NCBI GenBank assembly: GCA_024654105.1 | Contig: JANLID010000347.1 | Coordinates: 1-7,813, forward strand | Reading direction: 5' to 3' | Origin: Gallionella sp. | GTDB lineage: Bacteria; Pseudomonadota; Gammaproteobacteria; Burkholderiales; Gallionellaceae | Length of the DNA: 7,813 bases | Notes under the pieces: model-generated | What the model was told of the DNA's origin: nothing | Databases searched by the model: none | What the model saw: the letters and a program-made list of their open reading frames with translations, nothing else | Shown here: positions 3,919 through 7,813 of the stretch, in pieces | How positions within the stretch are numbered: position 1 is the stretch's first letter | Layout of the letters: the number at the start of each line of letters is the position of its first letter | Position numbers and translations under genes: made by a program

Positions 3919-6900
3919 ATGAGCTACTCTTTTACCGAAAAAAAACGTATCCGTAAAAGTTTTGCCAAGCGGGTCGGCGCGTTGCCGGTTCCCTTTTTGT
4001 TGTCCACTCAACTGGAATCCTTTGCTGCCTTCCTGCAGGCTTATACGCCGCCGGAACAGCGCAAGAACGAAGGCTTGCAAGCCGCTTTCAATGGCATTTT
4101 CCCGATCGAGAGCCATTCCAAAAATGCACGGCTCGACTTTGTCAGCTATCAGCTTGGCATGCCGCCGTTTGATGTGAAGGAGTGCCAGCAGCGCGGCCTG
4201 ACCTATGCGTCGCCGTTGCGCGCTCGCGTGCGCCTGTCCATCATGGACAGAGAGGCATCCAAGCCGACGGTCAAAGAGGTGAAGGAGCAGGAAGTCTATA
4301 TGGGGGAGATCCCGCTGATGACCCATACCGGCTCATTCGTGATCAATGGTACCGAGCGCGTTATCGTCTCGCAGTTGCACCGTTCCCCAGGCGTGTTTTT
4401 TGAGCATGATCGCGGCAAGACACACTCTTCCGGCAAGCTGTTGTTTTCCGCGCGCATCATTCCCTACCGCGGCTCCTGGCTCGACTTCGAGTTCGATGCC
4501 AAGGACTACGTGTATTTCCGCATTGACCGCCGCCGCAAAATGCCGGCCACTATTCTGCTGCGTGCGCTGGGTTACAGCAATGAAGACATGCTCAGGATGT
4601 TCTTCGAATTCGACACTTTTCATCTGGGCAAGAAGGGCATTCAATTCGAGGTGGTGCCGGAGCGCCTGCGCGGAGACGTCGCGCGCTTTGACATCGTCGG
4701 TAAAACGGGCAAGGTTATCATTGCCAAGGATAAGCGCATCACCGTGCGTCATATTCGCGAGATGCAGGAAGCCGGCATCGACAAACTGGCGGTCGGCGAG
4801 GATTTCCTGATTGGTCGCGTGATTGCGACCAATGTGGTGGACAAGGACAGCGGTGAGATTATCGCCACCGCCAACGATGAAATTACCGAAGACTTGCTGG
4901 CAAAACTGCAAGCCGCCGGCATTTCCAGGATACAGGCGCTATATATCAACGATCTGGATCACGGCGCGTTCATTTCGCAAACGTTGCGTGCCGACGAAAC
5001 TACCGATCAATGGACCGGGCGCGTGGCGATCTACCGCATGATGCGTCCCGGCGAGCCGCCTACCGAAGATGCGGTAGAAAACCTCTTTCATGGACTGTTC
5101 TTCAGCGAAGAACGCTACGACCTATCATCTGTTGGCCGTATGAAATTTAATCGTCGCGTCGGGCGTGAAGAGCTCACCGGCGCATCGACTCTGTCCAACG
5201 AAGATATTGTCGAGGTAGTGAAGATTTTGGTTGAGTTGCGCAATGGCCGTGGCGAGATCGACGATATCGATCACTTGGGTAACCGTCGTGTGCGTGCCGT
5301 GGGCGAATTGGCAGAAAATCAATTTCGTGCCGGATTGGCGCGCGTGGAGCGTGCTGTCAAGGAACGTCTTGGCCAGGCCGAAACCGACAACCTGATGCCG
5401 CATGACCTGATTAATGCCAAGCCGATCTCAGCTGCGGTCAAGGAATTCTTTGGTTCCAGCCAGCTGTCGCAGTTCATGGATCAGACCAACCCGTTATCCG
5501 AGGTGACCCACAAGCGTCGTATTTCCGCGCTGGGACCCGGTGGCCTGACGCGTGAACGAGCCGGTTTTGAAGTACGCGACGTGCATCCGACACACTATGG
5601 TCGCGTGTGTCCGATCGAAACGCCGGAAGGCCCGAACATCGGCCTGATCAACTCGTTGGCGCTGTACGCGCGCACCAATGAATATGGCTTCATCGAGACG
5701 CCATATCGCAAGGCGAGCAAGGGCAAGGTATCTGATGAAATTGACTATTTGTCCGCGATTGAAGAAGGCAATTTCACTATCGCTCAGGCGAATGCCGAGC
5801 TGGACAAGAAAGGCTACTTCACCAACGACATCGTGTCAGCGCGCCAGCACAACGAATTTGTGCTGGCCGAACCGGGCAAGCTGGAATACATGGATGTATC
5901 ACCTTCCCAGGTGGTGTCGGTTGCTGCTTCGCTGATTCCGTTCCTGGAGCACGACGACGCCAACCGTGCGCTGATGGGTGCCAATATGCAACGCCAGGCC
6001 GTGCCTTGTTTGCGTGCAGAAAAATCGCTGGTAGGTACCGGTATCGAGCGTACTGTGGCCGTTGACTCCGGTACGACCGTGCAAGCTTGGCGCGGCGGGC
6101 GCATCGATTACATTGATGCCGGCCGTATCGTGGTACGTGCTAACGATGATGAAACCACTGCCGGTGAAGTCGGTGTGGACATTTATAACCTGATCAAATA
6201 CACCCGCTCCAACCAGAACACCAACATCAACCAGCGCCCGCTGGTAAAAGTGGGCGACGTGATTGCGCGCGGCGATGTGATCGCCGACGGCGCTTCGACC
6301 GACATGGGCGAGCTGGCGCTTGGCCAGAACATGCTGGTCGCGTTTATGCCGTGGAACGGTTACAACTATGAGGACTCGATTCTGATTTCCGAGCGTGTCC
6401 TGTCGCAGGACCGTTTTACTTCCATTCATATTGAAGAGCTGACTGTTGCTGCACGCGATACCAAGCTCGGCCCGGAAGAAATTACGCGCGATATCCCGAA
6501 TCTGGCCGATGTGCAATTGGCGCGCCTGGATGAATGCGGCATCGTGCATATCGGTGCGGAAGTCGCAGTGGGCGATGTGCTGGTTGGCAAGGTGACACCC
6601 AAGGGCGAAACCCAACTGACGCCGGAGGAGAAGTTGCTGCGTGCGATTTTTGGTGAAAAGGCATCGGATGTGAAAGATACCAGCTTGCGTGTGTCAGCCG
6701 GCAGTTCGGGAACGGTGATTGATGTGCAGGTGTTTACGCGTGAAGGTTTGCAACGTGACAAGCGCGCTCAGCAAATTATTGACGACGAATTGAATCGATA
6801 CAAAAAAGATCTGGCCGACCAGATGCGTATCGTCGAGGCCGATGTGTTTGCCCGCCTGGAAAAGCTGTTGATCAACAAGGTTGCCAACGGCGGTCCGAAG

Positions 6901-7813
6901 AAACTGGCAAAGGGCAGCAAGATCGGCAAAGACTATTTGCAAAGCATTGAGCATCATCAGTGGTTCGATATCCGCGTGGCCGACGAGGAAGTGGCTGCCC
7001 GGATGGAACAGGTCAAAGAAGGGCTGGCGCAGAATCGTACCGGGTTTGATGCCGCATTTGAGCTGAAGAAAAAGAAGCTGACGCAGGGCGACGAGCTGCA
7101 GGCTGGTGTGCAAAAGATGGTCAAGGTTTGTGTTGCGGTGAAACGCCGCTTGCAACCCGGCGACAAAATGGCAGGTCGTCACGGTAATAAGGGCGTGGTA
7201 TCGCGTATTGTGCCGGTGGAAGATATGCCGTACATGGCTGATGGCACGCCGGTTGATGTGGTGCTGAATCCGTTGGGTGTGCCGTCGCGGATGAACATCG
7301 GTCAGATCCTCGAGACGCATCTCGGCTGGGCGGCGAAAGGCTTGGGCAGGAAGATCGACGAGATGCTGCAAGCCAACGCCAAGGTCACCGAAATGCGCAA
7401 GTTTCTCAACAAGATATACAACCATCACAATGGTCAGACCGTCGATCTGGATTCGTTCAGCGACGATGAAATCATCGAGTTATGCCGCAACCTGAAGCAT
7501 GGTGTGCCATTCGCAACACCGGTGTTTGACGGCGCCAGTGAAGAGGAAATCAAATATATGCTGGAGCTGGCCGGTCTGCCGCTGTCCGGCCAGACCACGC
7601 TGTACGATGGCCGCACCGGCGAGGCTTTCGATCGTCCGGTGACGGTTGGCTACAAGCATGTCCTGAAGCTGCATCATTTGGTCGATGACAAGATGCACGC
7701 GCGTTCTACCGGCCCGTACAGTTTGGTGACGCAACAGCCGCTGGGCGGTAAGGCGCAATTCGGTGGCCAACGCTTCGGTGAAATGGAAGTGTGGGCGCTG
7801 GAGGCTTATGGCG
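3919..7813 (+). CDS. rpoB: DNA-directed RNA polymerase beta subunit (partial, 3' end missing)
   Basis: An uninterrupted frame of 1298 codons runs off the window end; roughly the last 60-65 residues are missing by comparison with E. coli (1342). It starts MSYSFTEKKRIRKSF with GGAG upstream. Landmarks: the rifampicin region at 513-538 (SSQLSQFMDQTN and onward) and GGLTRERAGFEVRDVHPTHY after it; YNYEDS with acidic pair E818/D819 near the active site; GDKMAGRHGNKG with the conserved lysines K1083 and K1091; and QPLGGKAQFGGQRFGEMEVW near the end. The residues equivalent to E. coli D516, H526 and S531 are the normal D521, H531 and S536, so no common rifampicin-resistance change is present. RpoB forms half of the RNA polymerase active-site cleft. 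rpoC is expected next. Confidence 0.99.
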   Translation, partial: MSYSFTEKKRIRKSFAKRVGALPVPFLLSTQLESFAAFLQAYTPPEQRKNEGLQAAFNGIFPIESHSKNARLDFVSYQLGMPPFDVKECQQRGLTYASPLRARVRLSIMDREASKPTVKEVKEQEVYMGEIPLMTHTGSFVINGTERVIVSQLHRSPGVFFEHDRGKTHSSGKLLFSARIIPYRGSWLDFEFDAKDYVYFRIDRRRKMPATILLRALGYSNEDMLRMFFEFDTFHLGKKGIQFEVVPERLRGDVARFDIVGKTGKVIIAKDKRITVRHIREMQEAGIDKLAVGEDFLIGRVIATNVVDKDSGEIIATANDEITEDLLAKLQAAGISRIQALYINDLDHGAFISQTLRADETTDQWTGRVAIYRMMRPGEPPTEDAVENLFHGLFFSEERYDLSSVGRMKFNRRVGREELTGASTLSNEDIVEVVKILVELRNGRGEIDDIDHLGNRRVRAVGELAENQFRAGLARVERAVKERLGQAETDNLMPHDLINAKPISAAVKEFFGSSQLSQFMDQTNPLSEVTHKRRISALGPGGLTRERAGFEVRDVHPTHYGRVCPIETPEGPNIGLINSLALYARTNEYGFIETPYRKASKGKVSDEIDYLSAIEEGNFTIAQANAELDKKGYFTNDIVSARQHNEFVLAEPGKLEYMDVSPSQVVSVAASLIPFLEHDDANRALMGANMQRQAVPCLRAEKSLVGTGIERTVAVDSGTTVQAWRGGRIDYIDAGRIVVRANDDETTAGEVGVDIYNLIKYTRSNQNTNINQRPLVKVGDVIARGDVIADGASTDMGELALGQNMLVAFMPWNGYNYEDSILISERVLSQDRFTSIHIEELTVAARDTKLGPEEITRDIPNLADVQLARLDECGIVHIGAEVAVGDVLVGKVTPKGETQLTPEEKLLRAIFGEKASDVKDTSLRVSAGSSGTVIDVQVFTREGLQRDKRAQQIIDDELNRYKKDLADQMRIVEADVFARLEKLLINKVANGGPKKLAKGSKIGKDYLQSIEHHQWFDIRVADEEVAARMEQVKEGLAQNRTGFDAAFELKKKKLTQGDELQAGVQKMVKVCVAVKRRLQPGDKMAGRHGNKGVVSRIVPVEDMPYMADGTPVDVVLNPLGVPSRMNIGQILETHLGWAAKGLGRKIDEMLQANAKVTEMRKFLNKIYNHHNGQTVDLDSFSDDEIIELCRNLKHGVPFATPVFDGASEEEIKYMLELAGLPLSGQTTLYDGRTGEAFDRPVTVGYKHVLKLHHLVDDKMHARSTGPYSLVTQQPLGGKAQFGGQRFGEMEVWALEAYG

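Noticed and set aside
5455..5535. Rifampicin-resistance changes in RpoB
   Set aside because: The positions equivalent to E. coli D516, H526 and S531 are wild type. The Thr at the N518 position is, to my knowledge, normal in Betaproteobacteria.
5899..6615. Long open frame on the minus strand (238 codons) inside rpoB
   Set aside because: It lies entirely within the highly conserved rpoB frame, has no recognisable protein family features, and is explained by the codon bias of rpoB read backwards.
6694..7428. Long open frame on the minus strand (244 codons) inside rpoB
   Set aside because: Same reason: a histidine- and leucine-rich shadow translation opposite conserved RpoB sequence, with no supporting context.

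Overview
The window is a conserved housekeeping segment of a proteobacterial chromosome, all genes on the + strand: 3' end of tuf, tRNA-Trp, secE, nusG, rplK, rplA, rplJ, rplL and most of rpoB. The gene order tuf-trnW-secE-nusG-rplKAJL-rpoB is common in Proteobacteria. The protein details fit a betaproteobacterium: the rifampicin-region residue pattern FMDQTNPLSEVTHKRR, an L10 starting M-S-L-N-L, and a three-membrane-helix SecE. Base composition is moderate. A Nitrosomonadales/Gallionellaceae-like source is a reasonable guess, but the sequence seen here cannot prove the genus.

Layout. 1-136 is the last 44 residues of EF-Tu. 137-217 is a hairpin made of inverted 7-nt repeats, directly followed by tRNA-Trp (218-293). 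secE and nusG (325-1205) overlap by one base. A 124-nt leader precedes rplK-rplA (1330-2452), which are separated by one base. A long 348-nt leader (2453-2800) precedes rplJ. It holds a terminator-like hairpin, an L10-leader-like core, a second 7-nt repeat block, and an alternative pairing that could hide the rplJ ribosome binding site. rplJ and rplL (2801-3707) are followed by a strong terminator/attenuator hairpin (3721-3750) and a structured 168-nt leader into rpoB. rpoB starts at 3919 and runs off the end at 7813.

Function. The genes link translation and transcription. EF-Tu and tRNA-Trp serve decoding, and SecE belongs to the SecYEG translocon. NusG couples RNA polymerase to Rho or the ribosome. 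L11, L1, L10 and L7/L12 build the factor-binding stalk and the L1 stalk of the 50S subunit. RpoB is the beta subunit of RNA polymerase. In related bacteria this cluster is controlled by L1 feedback on rplKA, L10-L7/L12 feedback on rplJL, and partial termination before rpoB. The intergenic structures seen here sit where such controls are expected.

No phage, transposase, CRISPR, defence or biosynthetic genes are present, and no new multi-gene system is visible. The unusual content is in the gaps between genes: degenerate 7-nt tandem repeats in inverted arrangement, clear in two gaps and possible in two more, and a candidate RNA switch upstream of rplJ.
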